Positions 1-8,283 of a stretch of 52,625 nucleotides of DNA are shown here, in pieces. Each line of letters opens with the position of its first letter. Position 1 is the stretch's first letter. A program made the position numbers and the translations under genes. The notes beneath the pieces are model-generated. The model ran no database searches. It saw nothing but the letters and a program-made list of their open reading frames with translations, and was not told the DNA's origin. Location: assembly GCA_007132725.1 (NCBI GenBank), contig SLOD01000084.1:1-52625 (forward strand). The letters are read 5' to 3'. The stretch comes from Candidatus Sumerlaeota bacterium (GTDB lineage: Bacteria > UBP6 > UBA1177).

Positions 1-232
1 AAAACCTCACCAGTGTTTCATAGTTTGTCTGTTTCGGATCAAAATCAACTTTTACTGCTTCGGCATGACCTGTTGCACCGGTTTTCACAAGCTGGTATCT
101 TGGATTGACAACATTTCCTCCAGTGTAGCCGACAACAGTTGAAACAACACCTTTTTCTTTTCCGAACTTATACTCTACTCCCCAGAAACAACCTGCTGCA
201 AAAACGGCTGTAGAAACAGCATCTTTTGTCAT
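1..232 (-). CDS. msrA: Peptide-methionine (S)-S-oxide reductase MsrA, N-terminal part
   Basis: MsrA reduces methionine-S-sulfoxide in proteins and free methionine as part of oxidative damage repair in the cytoplasm. The 77 readable residues carry the active-site motif AAGCFWGVE with the nucleophilic Cys, then VGYTGG and GATGHAEAV, all in the order and spacing of the family. The ATG at 232 is preceded by AAGGAGA, a good ribosome binding site. The gene runs off the left edge, so the C-terminal half and any resolving cysteines, or a fused MsrB, cannot be seen. It is divergent from a peroxiredoxin gene, which fits a small redox-defence locus. The family call is very secure. Confidence 0.97.
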   Translation of the reverse strand, partial: MTKDAVSTAVFAAGCFWGVEYKFGKEKGVVSTVVGYTGGNVVNPRYQLVKTGATGHAEAVKVDFDPKQTNYETLVRF

Positions 233-266
233 TGTTTTCTCCTTCGTTACTCAAGTTCACCAACTT

Positions 267-295
267 TTTTTACTTTAATTAAAAAGTTTCGTCAA
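267..295 (-). promoter_or_regulatory. Promoter for msrA
   Basis: On the minus strand TTGACG and TAAAAA are separated by 17 bases, placing a start near 260, about 28 bases before the msrA ATG. This is a motif match by eye only, but it follows the same pattern seen ahead of many other genes here. Confidence 0.5.
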
Positions 296-391
296 TGTTT
301 TTACGACATTCTTTTTTAGCCACCAGAATTGCAGGCAAGCTAACCCCCTGCAACTAAAAGGGAATAATTTAGACCTTTTTCACTTAATTAT

Positions 392-420
392 TTGACTTAT
401 CCTTTAAATTGTTTTAATTT
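392..420 (+). promoter_or_regulatory. Promoter for the peroxiredoxin gene
   Basis: TTGACT and TAATTT lie 17 bases apart, with a predicted start near 427, some 30 bases before the ATG at 458. The -10 is weak (3 of 6). The position between the divergent msrA and peroxiredoxin genes is right. Confidence 0.4.
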
Positions 421-457
421 ACAGAGTCAGTTCGTTAATTTAATGATGGAGAGGAAC

Positions 458-919
458 ATGTTAAAAAAAGGTGACAAAGCCCCTGATTTCCAACTGCTTG
501 ATTCCAATGGCACTGAAGTGAAGCTTTCTGATTTCAGAGGAAGTAATGTGGTGCTTTACTTTTATCCGAAAGATAACACTTCAGGGTGCACAAACGAAGC
601 GAAAGATTTCAGTGCTCTTGAAAAAGAATTTAAAAAGAAAAAAGCGATCGTTATCGGTATCAGCCCTGATTCTGTCGCTTCACACAAAAAATTCATTGAA
701 AAACATGACCTTAAAGTTACTCTTCTTGCAGATCCTGAAAAAGCTGCTCTTGGCAAATACGGAGTTTGGCAGCTTAAAAAAATGTGCGGCAGAGAGTCTA
801 TGGGTGTTGTGAGAACCACCTTCGTTATAAATAAAGAGGGTGTCATTGCTGATGTTTTTGAGAAAGTTAAAGTTGCAGGACACGCCGATAAAGTTATGGA
901 CAGCGTTTGTTCTCTTTGA
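458..919 (+). CDS. bcp: Peroxiredoxin of the PrxQ/Bcp type
   Basis: A thiol peroxidase that reduces hydrogen peroxide and organic hydroperoxides with electrons from thioredoxin. The 153-residue protein has the usual PrxQ length and motifs: KGDKAPDF near the start, a peroxidatic Cys at residue 44 in DNTSGCTNEAKDF, and the MGVVRTTFVI strand. The common resolving Cys five residues after the first (C50 in E. coli Bcp) is Lys49 here. Other cysteines are C110, at a place where relatives usually have no Cys, and C151 near the C-terminus. Either may resolve, or the enzyme may act as a 1-Cys form. I chose ATG 458 because GGAGAGG precedes it and the family begins there; an upstream in-frame start at 392 lies inside the putative promoter. 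Confidence 0.93.
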   Translation: MLKKGDKAPDFQLLDSNGTEVKLSDFRGSNVVLYFYPKDNTSGCTNEAKDFSALEKEFKKKKAIVIGISPDSVASHKKFIEKHDLKVTLLADPEKAALGKYGVWQLKKMCGRESMGVVRTTFVINKEGVIADVFEKVKVAGHADKVMDSVCSL

Positions 920-950
920 AATTTCAAACCAGATAAAAAACCACAAATTC

Positions 951-979
951 TTGACTCTCCACCCTATAAGGTGTATATA
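951..979 (+). promoter_or_regulatory. Promoter for the AAA ATPase gene
   Basis: TTGACT and TATATA are 17 bases apart, directly after the peroxiredoxin stop. The predicted start near 986 leaves a leader of about 26 bases before ATG 1012, and argues against the TTG at 991 as start codon. Confidence 0.55.
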
Positions 980-1011
980 TGGGCTGAAAGTTGTCTTTAT
1001 GGGGTGTGAAA

Positions 1012-2334
1012 ATGGATAAAGCGATTCTTTTCCCGATTATTTTAGAGTGGCAGAAGATAGCTGCTCAAACTGAAGGAATTTTTCGTTTGTATCAGCTTGA
1101 GCTGTTTGAGTTAATCGGCTCAAAACCTATTAAGATCGTTACTGGGTTTAGAAGAAGCGGCAAGTCATTCCTTGTTCAGAAAACGATCTCTCAATTAATT
1201 GCAGAGAAAAAAATAGCAAAAAAGAATGTGCTGTATCTTAATTTTGAAGATTATCAGCTTGCGTCAATAAATAACGCTCAATTGCTTGATGAAGTGTTTC
1301 AGCTTTTTATGAATGAGATTGCCGAAGAAGGAAAAAGGCTTATAGTTCTTGATGAAATTCAGCTTGTTAAGGGCTGGGATAAATTTGTGCGGACGATTTA
1401 TGAGAAATATCGAAATATTGAAATAATTTTGACTGGTTCCAATTCTGAACTATTGTCATCGGAGCTTGGTTCAAATCTTGCCGGAAGGTTTGTTGAAATA
1501 AAGATACTGCCATTTGATTTTAAAGAATTTCTTCTAATCAGAGGATTAAATATAAAAACTGAAAAAGATTATTTTGAAAATATCAATAAGATCAGTTCTT
1601 TGTTCGGGGAATATCTGAATTTTGGCGGGTTGCCTGAACTTGTTTCAATTACAAATGAAAAAGCAAAGCAGAGCTATCTTGAAGGGGTCCTAAGCAAAGT
1701 TATTCTGGATGATGTTGTAAATCGTTTTAATGTCAGACAGCCGGCTGTTGTTGAGCAGATAATAAAATATCTTTTTATTGGAACTGGGAATATTACCAGT
1801 TATGCAAGGATTTCCACACATCTCAAAACTGCAGGATATGAAGTAAAGCCTGATACTGTAGCAAATTATGTGGATTTCATCGTGAAGACTTTTGCCATGT
1901 ATACACTTGAAAAACTTGAATATAAACAGAGCCGTGTTTTTAGCACGATTAAAAAGTTTTATTCAGTTGATACTGGTTTTTCCGCTCTTTACGGAGGTTA
2001 TCTGAAGATATATTCAAGACTTCTTGAAAATGTTGTGTTTTTGAAGCTCAAAAAAGAGTCGTATCAGATCAATTTCGGTCAGAACGAGTCCGGCAAAGAG
2101 ATAGATTTTGTGGTGACGGAAAGAAACCGCTCGGCTACGAACTATCAAGTCTCAGTTACTTTAAATGAAAGTAATAAAGATAGAGAGTTGAGCTCTTTTG
2201 TTTCAATTGACAAATATGTTTCTAACGGGAAGCATATTTTTCTTTCAACAGACGCTGATGAAAAAACAATAGAATATTCCGGCATAAAGATCGAAAAGCA
2301 TAATATTGTGAGATGGCTCTTGGGAGTATCATAA
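1012..2334 (+). CDS. AAA ATPase with C-terminal DUF4143-type domain
   Basis: A 440-residue member of the AAA_14/DUF4143 family, whose cellular role is not established. Walker A is GFRRSGKS at residues 45-52, Walker B is LIVLDEIQ around 111-117, and a sensor-like LTGSNS follows near 136. The SNLAGRF and LPFDFKEF stretches are typical of the family. The C-terminal third has the nuclease-like fold signature of the family, with GKEIDFVV resembling the acidic/Asp pair of PD-(D/E)xK enzymes, but catalytic activity is not proven. It stands alone with its own promoter and no partner gene. Such genes are scattered in genomes, often in many copies and exchanged laterally. A 90-base open remnant and short tandem repeats lie behind it. 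Confidence 0.88.
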   Translation: MDKAILFPIILEWQKIAAQTEGIFRLYQLELFELIGSKPIKIVTGFRRSGKSFLVQKTISQLIAEKKIAKKNVLYLNFEDYQLASINNAQLLDEVFQLFMNEIAEEGKRLIVLDEIQLVKGWDKFVRTIYEKYRNIEIILTGSNSELLSSELGSNLAGRFVEIKILPFDFKEFLLIRGLNIKTEKDYFENINKISSLFGEYLNFGGLPELVSITNEKAKQSYLEGVLSKVILDDVVNRFNVRQPAVVEQIIKYLFIGTGNITSYARISTHLKTAGYEVKPDTVANYVDFIVKTFAMYTLEKLEYKQSRVFSTIKKFYSVDTGFSALYGGYLKIYSRLLENVVFLKLKKESYQINFGQNESGKEIDFVVTERNRSATNYQVSVTLNESNKDRELSSFVSIDKYVSNGKHIFLSTDADEKTIEYSGIKIEKHNIVRWLLGVS

Positions 2335-2376
2335 GCCGTCGGGGCAAATTCAGGGATTGTTTTTATTTACAATTGA

Positions 2377-2466
2377 GAAAGAGAAAGTTACCACCTTTTC
2401 AATGAGCCATCTGTTTTAGAGTTTAAAGAATTTCAGAAAGCTCTTAATTTTGTGGTGGAAAATTAA
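2377..2466 (+). pseudogene. Possible remnant of a gene 3' end
   Basis: A start-less open stretch of 29 codons ends at TAA 2464-2466 and reads like protein, with the segment PSVLEFKEFQKALNFVVEN. It has no plausible start and is preceded by an in-frame TGA. I cannot assign it to a family. It may be the decayed tail of a gene cut away when the neighbouring ATPase arrived, or chance in AT-rich DNA. Confidence 0.25.
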
Positions 2467-2474
2467 AAACCAAG

Positions 2475-2501
2475 TAAATCAGGCAAATCAAGACAATCAA
2501 G
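2475..2501 (+). repeat. Three tandem 9-base units
   Basis: TAAATCAGG, CAAATCAAG and ACAATCAAG follow each other directly in the 274-base gap between the ATPase and the kinase. They share AATCA(A/G)G. No function is visible. Confidence 0.5.
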
Positions 2502-2536
2502 GCTCAGAATTGCCTTGACATTGTTGCAAGAAATAC

Positions 2537-2565
2537 TTGAAACAATTTGAATAACATGTTATAGG
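2537..2565 (+). promoter_or_regulatory. Putative promoter for the hybrid kinase
   Basis: TTGAAA and TATAGG are 17 bases apart, with a start expected near 2572 and a 37-base leader. The -10 match is modest. A second TATTAT lies closer to the gene (2588-2593) but lacks a -35. Confidence 0.35.
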
Positions 2566-2608
2566 TGTTGCAGTTATTATTTTGTGCTATTATAGGGGAT
2601 AGTTCAAA

Positions 2609-4192
2609 ATGAATGAATACACCATAATTTTTCTGTCACTATTTTTCTTGCTCATTACTGTTGCCGGTGTGCTGTTCAACTATTCTTTGCGGAAACTTGT
2701 TAAAAAAAGAACCGGAGAGCTTGAAAGAGAAAAGAACTTTTTAAGCTATGTTATGGAAGCTACTAACACCAATATCAATATAACGGATGCCCATTACAAC
2801 CTGCAATATGTTGATTCTAACTGGCAGAAAGTTTATGGAGATCCAACTGGAAGGAAGTGTTATGAATATTTCATGGGCAGGGATAAGCCATGTGAAGTCT
2901 GCGGAATGCCTGAAGCGATGGAGAAGAAAGAGACAATTGTTTATGAAGAGGTTATGCCGGGTGAAAATAACAGAGTTGTAGAGGTTCACACGATTCCTTT
3001 TAAAGATGAGGACGGAAAATGGCTTTTTGCTGAATTCAATATTGATATCACAAAACGCAAAAGGGCGGAAGATGCCCTTGTGACCACACAGAGACTTGAA
3101 TCTCTCGGAATTCTCGCAGGAGGCATAGCTCATGATTTTAACAACCTTCTTGCAGGAATTTTCGGAAATATAAATCTTGCAACTGGAATATCTGAAAACA
3201 AAGAAGTCGTTGAGATTCTTAATCAAACTTCAAAAACAATAGAGAGAGCAAGAAGCCTTACCTGTCAATTGCTAACCTTTGCAAAGGGGGGGAACCCTGT
3301 TAAGAAGGTCGGAGAACTGGCTCCTTTCATTGAAGGAACTGTCAAGTTTGCGTTGAGCGGCTCTAATATTTCATGCAGTTTTAAAATTCAGGAAAATCTC
3401 CCCTTGTCTGAATTTGACAAAAACCAGATAGGGCAAGTTCTTGACAATCTTGTTATTAATGCAAAGCAGGCGATGTCTGAAAACGGAAAAATTGAAGTCA
3501 TTGCAGAAAGCATTACTCTTTCAGGAAACAAACACTTCCGGAATGACTCAGGAAAATATATTAAAATAACCATCAAAGACAACGGGTCAGGAATTCCTAA
3601 AGAAATTCTGCCAAAAATCTTTGATCCGTTTTTTTCTACAAAACCGGGTGGTACAGGACTTGGACTTGCCACATCATATTCAATCCTTAAAAGACATGGC
3701 GGCTTCATTGAAGTTGCTTCTGAAGCTGGTAAAGGAAGTGCTTTCTCAATTTTTCTTCCTGCGACAGAGGGCTCCTTGCCTGGAAAAACAGAAGCTGTTG
3801 ACAAAGAGGATGTTGAGCACAAAGGAATCGGCACTTTTCTTGTAATGGACGATCAGGTGCTTGTCAGGCAGACTACAGGAAAAATGCTTGAAACTTTAGG
3901 ATATAAGGTAATTTTAAAAGAAGACGGGGAGGCTGCTGTAAAATATTTTGAAAGTAACCGTAAAAATATTAAAGGGATGATATTCGACCTGACAATTCCC
4001 GGAGGAATGGGTGGGCTTGAAGCTATTTCAATCATAAGAAAACTTTGTAATGAAGTGCCCGTTTTTGTTTCAAGCGGTTATGCGGATGACCCCGTTATGG
4101 CACATCCGGAGAAATACGGCTTCACTGCAAGCCTCTCAAAACCGTTTAAAAAAAAGGAGTTGGCAGCTCTGCTAAACAAACATCTGTTTTAA
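2609..4192 (+). CDS. Hybrid sensor histidine kinase (TM-PAS-HisKA-HATPase-REC)
   Basis: A 527-residue membrane-anchored sensor kinase with an attached receiver. One transmembrane helix spans about 5-27, then a short coil and a PAS domain at about 45-150. The PAS carries C84, C95 and C98 (CYEYFMGRDKPCEVC), a cysteine pattern common in sensor PAS domains that suggests a metal or redox role, which I only infer. HisKA has the phosphorylatable H175 in GGIAHDFNN. The ATPase domain shows the N box DNLVINAKQAM, DNGSGIP and GGTGLGLA. The receiver starts near 405, with acidic residues in MDDQ and acceptor D460 in FDLTIPGG. No output regulator or phosphotransfer protein is adjacent, so the partner must be encoded elsewhere. 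ATG 2609 follows ATAGGGGATAG. Confidence 0.95.
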   Translation: MNEYTIIFLSLFFLLITVAGVLFNYSLRKLVKKRTGELEREKNFLSYVMEATNTNINITDAHYNLQYVDSNWQKVYGDPTGRKCYEYFMGRDKPCEVCGMPEAMEKKETIVYEEVMPGENNRVVEVHTIPFKDEDGKWLFAEFNIDITKRKRAEDALVTTQRLESLGILAGGIAHDFNNLLAGIFGNINLATGISENKEVVEILNQTSKTIERARSLTCQLLTFAKGGNPVKKVGELAPFIEGTVKFALSGSNISCSFKIQENLPLSEFDKNQIGQVLDNLVINAKQAMSENGKIEVIAESITLSGNKHFRNDSGKYIKITIKDNGSGIPKEILPKIFDPFFSTKPGGTGLGLATSYSILKRHGGFIEVASEAGKGSAFSIFLPATEGSLPGKTEAVDKEDVEHKGIGTFLVMDDQVLVRQTTGKMLETLGYKVILKEDGEAAVKYFESNRKNIKGMIFDLTIPGGMGGLEAISIIRKLCNEVPVFVSSGYADDPVMAHPEKYGFTASLSKPFKKKELAALLNKHLF

Positions 4193-4198
4193 AAACAA

Positions 4199-4226
4199 TT
4201 GCATTTTTCATTCATCGGATTATTAT
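4199..4226 (+). promoter_or_regulatory. Putative promoter for the transferase-ask-lysA operon
   Basis: TTGCAT and TATTAT are 16 bases apart, with a predicted start near 4233. The -10 matches 5 of 6 and the -35 only 3 of 6. Confidence 0.35.
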
Positions 4227-4265
4227 GAAATTGCTTGACCATTTGCTCGCTAAAGGCTGTGTAGA

Positions 4266-5663
4266 ATGAAAACATATTTTATATCGTTTTTAATATCTTT
4301 TCTTTATCTTATAATTGTAACACCCCTGTTGATCAAAGTCGGCATAAAGTACGGCATTGTTGACAAAGTCAGCAGAAGAACGATCCACCGAGGGCTTATT
4401 CCAAGAATAGGAGGAGTGGGAATAGCGACAGGAACTTTACTTCCTATAATGCTCCTTTTTTTCTATGACAATGATGTTTCCAAGCTTCTTTATAATCCGC
4501 CTACAAACGCACATGTCATTGTTTTGGGCGGATTGATGATAGGTCTTCTGGGCTTGATTGACGACATAAAAGGAGTTAAGGCTAAACATAAACTTTTTTT
4601 TCAGATAGCTCTTTCGGTTTTTGTTTATTACAACGGTTTTGATATATCTGCTCTTTCCACACCTTTTGGGGTTATTGATCTGGGGATAATGGGCCCGCCC
4701 ATAACTGTTCTGTGGATCGTGGGCATAATAAACGCTTTCAACCTTATAGACGGAGTGGATGGCCTCTCTTCAGGGGTCTCTTTCTTTGCCTGCATCACAA
4801 TAATGACCCTTTCAATAGTTAACGGACATGTTTTTGTAGCAACTGTTTCTGCTGCTCTTGCAGGTGCAGTCGTGGGGTTTCTTGTGTATAACTTCAATCC
4901 TGCAAAAATATTTATGGGTGACGCAGGATCTATGTTTATCGGCTATATCCTCGCTGTGATATCTCTTAAAAACCAGTCTAAAGGACACACCGTTGTTTCT
5001 TTTTTAATTCCTGTGATAGCAATGGGGCTTCCCATCCTTGACACTATCCTTGCATTTTTAAGAAGGTATCTTAGAAAACAGTCTGTTTTTCAGGCAGACA
5101 GTCAGCACATTCACCACCTGCTTCTTTCAAAGGGCTGGACTCAAAAAAAAGTTGTAGTTGTTCTTTACGGCATCTCTGTTCTTTTCACCATTCTTGCCAT
5201 GCTTCTGATATTTCAAAAAGATGTTCAGGCTTTTCTTATTATCGCCGTTTTTTCTATCATTATTGTGGTGATTATTTCAAAACTTGGATATACAGAGATC
5301 TTTTACAGTAGATTTAAAATGAGAAAAGGAGAAGAAAGACTTGAAAATCAGCTCGAATCACTGATTGTTGAAAATATTTCAAAAACCTCTTTTGATTTTG
5401 ACAGTTATCTTTACGACTCTATACCAGTAAAAGGCTATGATGTTCTTGATTCTTCCGGAAAAACAGTTTTGGGTACAGGAGAAAAAGACAAGGTGAACTT
5501 TATTGATATTGATGTTGAAAATGATTTTGCTATAAGATTTTTCTGGAAAACAGCTGTCCCTGTTATAAACACGAAAGAAGCCGCCCTTCTTACAGTCGTG
5601 GCAAAATCTCTTTTCAAGAAGTATTTAAATGCATCAAAAAAAATGCCGGAGCAAAAGAAATGA
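4266..5663 (+). CDS. Polyprenyl-phosphate sugar-1-phosphate transferase (WecA/TagO/MraY family)
   Basis: An integral membrane enzyme of the family that moves a sugar-1-phosphate, usually GlcNAc-1-P, from its UDP sugar to undecaprenyl phosphate, the first step of O-antigen, teichoic-type or capsule synthesis. Family motifs are present in order: LIDDIKGVKAKHK with the Asp pair at 99-100, NLIDGVDGL at about 159-167, FMGDAGSM near 217-223 and HIHHLL at 281-286. The HIHHLL motif points to the WecA-like branch rather than MraY. Roughly ten membrane helices end near residue 340. About 115 further residues form a soluble tail that the core family does not need. The stop overlaps the aspartokinase start by ATGA, implying cotranscription. 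Confidence 0.9.
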   Translation: MKTYFISFLISFLYLIIVTPLLIKVGIKYGIVDKVSRRTIHRGLIPRIGGVGIATGTLLPIMLLFFYDNDVSKLLYNPPTNAHVIVLGGLMIGLLGLIDDIKGVKAKHKLFFQIALSVFVYYNGFDISALSTPFGVIDLGIMGPPITVLWIVGIINAFNLIDGVDGLSSGVSFFACITIMTLSIVNGHVFVATVSAALAGAVVGFLVYNFNPAKIFMGDAGSMFIGYILAVISLKNQSKGHTVVSFLIPVIAMGLPILDTILAFLRRYLRKQSVFQADSQHIHHLLLSKGWTQKKVVVVLYGISVLFTILAMLLIFQKDVQAFLIIAVFSIIIVVIISKLGYTEIFYSRFKMRKGEERLENQLESLIVENISKTSFDFDSYLYDSIPVKGYDVLDSSGKTVLGTGEKDKVNFIDIDVENDFAIRFFWKTAVPVINTKEAALLTVVAKSLFKKYLNASKKMPEQKK

Positions 5664-7006
5664 AAGTGCTTAAGTTTGGCGGGATATCGGTAAAAAATGC
5701 TCTATCTATAGTGGCTGTAAAAGACATCCTCAGGAGAGACAATGAAAAAAAGGTTGTTGTTGTTTCCGCCTTTTATGGCGTGACAGACACTCTTTGCGAA
5801 ACCGTTGAGCAGATAAAGCAGAATAATGTTAAAAAAGCATTCGATTTGACGAACAAAACGGAGAATCTTTGCCTTAAAATTTCATCGGAACTTATCGGAT
5901 GCAGAAATTCTCATAATTTTATAAAAGAAAAGTTCAAAGAAATTAGACAGTTCATTCCTGCACTTTGCCTGCTTGGAGAAGTAACCCCCAGATCAATTGA
6001 CATGATATTGTCATATGGAGAAAAAATAAGCAGTTTCGTGATAGCAGATTACCTCAATGCCACCGGGTTGAAAACAGCATATATTGATGCTTTACAAATA
6101 ATAAAAACTGACAGCAATTTCAATAGAGCATCTGTTGATATGACAAAGACCGGGGCTTCTGTAAAAAAAATTCTCCTTCCTCTGTTTAAAAGTAACGACT
6201 GTATCGTTACCGCCGGCTTTATAGGATGTGACAAAGATGGCTCTGTTACAACTCTCGGGCGGGGCGGAAGTGACTATACAGCATCTGTTATAGCGGTTTG
6301 TGCAGCAGCTGAAAAGCTTGAAATATGGAAAGATGTGAACGGAATAATGACAACAGACCCCAAGGTCGTTAAAAAAGCAAAACCTGTCAGCCAGCTTTCA
6401 TATAAAGAAGCTTCGGAGCTTGCTTTTTTTGGAGCAAAAATTCTCCACCCTAAAACAATAAGGTCTGCAATAATGGCAGGAATTCCTGTTTATGTTAAAA
6501 AAACTTCTGAGCCGGATTATCCGGGGACACTTATCGAAAAAAACTCAGAAAATAAAAGAAAAGTCAAAGCCGCAACATTCCAGAAAAATATTACTATCGT
6601 TAATATATGCTCTGAAAAAATGCTCGGAGCATATGGATTTCTTAGCAAAGTTTTTGATGTCTTTACATCTTATAAAACTCCTGTAGACCTGATCACCACT
6701 TCTGAAGTAAATATAAGCGTAACCATTGAGTGCTGTGAACATCTGCAAGATATAGTTAAAGACCTTTCAGCCTTTGCAGAAGTCGATATTACAAAAGATG
6801 TTGCAATCATCAGTCTTGTCGGAGAAGGAATAAAATATACCCCGGGTATTGCTGTAAAATGTTTTTTCGCTCTTAAAGATATAAATGTAATAATGGTCAG
6901 CATGGGAGCGTCTGAAGCGAATTTAAGCGTAATTGTAAAACAGAGCGAGTTGCAAAGGGCTGTTTCAAAACTGCATCATGAATTTTTTGAAAAAAAGGGA
7001 GAGTAA
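5660..7006 (+). CDS. lysC: Aspartate kinase
   Basis: Aspartokinase phosphorylates aspartate, the first step towards lysine, diaminopimelate, threonine and methionine. The 448-residue length fits a monofunctional enzyme with a C-terminal pair of ACT domains. The N-terminus KVLKFGGISV matches the kinase opening (usually KFGGTSV; the Thr is Ile here). TTLGRGGSDYTA and KDVNGIMTTDP are the substrate and nucleotide motifs. The ACT region after about residue 305 contains SEVNISVTIE, SLVGEGIKYTPGI and MGASEANLSVIV, typical of feedback-inhibited enzymes. The start overlaps the upstream transferase and lysA follows after 2 bases. That arrangement supports a role in lysine and diaminopimelate supply for the wall. 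Homoserine-pathway neighbours are absent. Confidence 0.95.
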   Translation: MKVLKFGGISVKNALSIVAVKDILRRDNEKKVVVVSAFYGVTDTLCETVEQIKQNNVKKAFDLTNKTENLCLKISSELIGCRNSHNFIKEKFKEIRQFIPALCLLGEVTPRSIDMILSYGEKISSFVIADYLNATGLKTAYIDALQIIKTDSNFNRASVDMTKTGASVKKILLPLFKSNDCIVTAGFIGCDKDGSVTTLGRGGSDYTASVIAVCAAAEKLEIWKDVNGIMTTDPKVVKKAKPVSQLSYKEASELAFFGAKILHPKTIRSAIMAGIPVYVKKTSEPDYPGTLIEKNSENKRKVKAATFQKNITIVNICSEKMLGAYGFLSKVFDVFTSYKTPVDLITTSEVNISVTIECCEHLQDIVKDLSAFAEVDITKDVAIISLVGEGIKYTPGIAVKCFFALKDINVIMVSMGASEANLSVIVKQSELQRAVSKLHHEFFEKKGE

Positions 7007-7008
7007 CA

Positions 7009-8241
7009 ATGATACCGCTAAATCTTTTACAGGAAATTTCTGAAAAATATTCGACACCCGGATATATTTATGATGCAGAAAAGATTAGAGAAAACTGTAC
7101 AAAAATAACCAGGGCATTTACAAGACACTACCCCTCAACGGTAGTTCATTTTGCTGTTAAAGCAAATAGCTGTCCTGCTGTTTTAAAAATCATTGCCGAA
7201 ACTGGCCTTTCTGCAGACTGTTCAAGCCCCTTTGAGCTTTTACTTGCAAACAAATGTGGATTTGAAAAATCAAAAATTATGTATACGGGAAACTATGAAA
7301 GTCCTCAGGACCTTGCTTTTGCAACAGAATATGCATCTATCATCAACCTTGATGATATCACATCTTTAAAAAGATTGACCTCTTTTAAAGTACCGGAAGT
7401 TGTTTCTTTCCGTATTAATCCCGGCATAGGAAGAGGCGGCTTCGAGGGTGTTGTTACAGGAGGTGTTGATGCAAAATTCGGTGTTCCCTACGAACAAGCT
7501 TTTAAAGCATATCAAGATGCTTATGATCTTGGAGTAAGGAGGTTCGGGATCCATATGATGACCGGGTCCAACAATCTTGAACCTCTGTTTTTTGCAGAAA
7601 TAACTGAAAAGTTGATGCATGTTGCAGGAGATGTATTTTCCAGACTCGGTGTTGCCCCTGAATATATAGATATCGGCGGGGGTTTTGGAATTCCATACTC
7701 AAATGCCGAATCCGAAATAGATATTGAAAAAGTAGCGGAACTTGTTTCTTCAAGATTCATTGAAAACTGTAAAAAATATCATTTCCAAACACCCATACTT
7801 CGTATAGAGCCGGGTCGCTATATAACTGGCAATGCGGGAATACTTCTTTCCAGGGTTACGGGCAAAAAAACAGGATACCGGAACTATACAGGGTTGGATG
7901 CCGGAATGAATTCTCTTTTAAGACCGGCTCTTTACGGTGCTTTTCATCGGATAGAAGCCCCTTTTAAAAAAGAGACCCCGCTTGTAAAAACCAATCTGTG
8001 CGGTAGAATATGTGAAAACTCCGATATTTTTGCAAGGGACATTCTTCTTCCCGATCTTGAAGAGGGAGACCTTGTTCTTTTCAGGGACTGCGGAGCTTAC
8101 GGATTTACAATGAGTTCTAATTACAACGGAAGACCCCTTCCCTCGGAGATCGTCGTTGACCGGGGAAAAGTGACTTATGTCAGAAAAAAAGAAACCCCGC
8201 AGGAAATGTTAAAAAAACATTTTAAAGAACAGGAATCTTGA
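7009..8241 (+). CDS. lysA: Diaminopimelate decarboxylase
   Basis: A fold-III PLP enzyme that decarboxylates meso-diaminopimelate to lysine in the cytoplasm. The PLP lysine lies in VHFAVKANS. Downstream are GIHMMTGSN, YIDIGGGFG (phosphate binding), EPGRYITG and LCGRICENSDIF with the catalytic Cys-Glu. GAYGFTMSSNYNGRPLPSEI closes the active site as in LysA. At 410 residues the length is normal. HMMTGSN replaces the more common HIGSQ, so a related decarboxylase for another substrate (carboxynorspermidine, for example) is a less likely alternative. Its position 2 bases behind aspartokinase strongly favours the lysine enzyme. ATG 7009 is preceded by GGGAGAGTAAC. Confidence 0.93.
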   Translation: MIPLNLLQEISEKYSTPGYIYDAEKIRENCTKITRAFTRHYPSTVVHFAVKANSCPAVLKIIAETGLSADCSSPFELLLANKCGFEKSKIMYTGNYESPQDLAFATEYASIINLDDITSLKRLTSFKVPEVVSFRINPGIGRGGFEGVVTGGVDAKFGVPYEQAFKAYQDAYDLGVRRFGIHMMTGSNNLEPLFFAEITEKLMHVAGDVFSRLGVAPEYIDIGGGFGIPYSNAESEIDIEKVAELVSSRFIENCKKYHFQTPILRIEPGRYITGNAGILLSRVTGKKTGYRNYTGLDAGMNSLLRPALYGAFHRIEAPFKKETPLVKTNLCGRICENSDIFARDILLPDLEEGDLVLFRDCGAYGFTMSSNYNGRPLPSEIVVDRGKVTYVRKKETPQEMLKKHFKEQES

Positions 8242-8265
8242 CTTTGGTCTAAATAGCATTAGAAT
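8238..8265 (+). promoter_or_regulatory. Promoter for the small XRE regulator
   Basis: TTGACT overlaps the lysA stop, and TAGAAT (5 of 6) follows after 16 bases. The predicted start near 8272 gives the regulator its own transcript. Confidence 0.5.
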
Positions 8266-8283
8266 CGATTTCGTATTGGTTTC

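Noticed and set aside
2475-2501. CRISPR-like repeat array
   Set aside because: The units are 9 bases, directly adjacent and without spacers.
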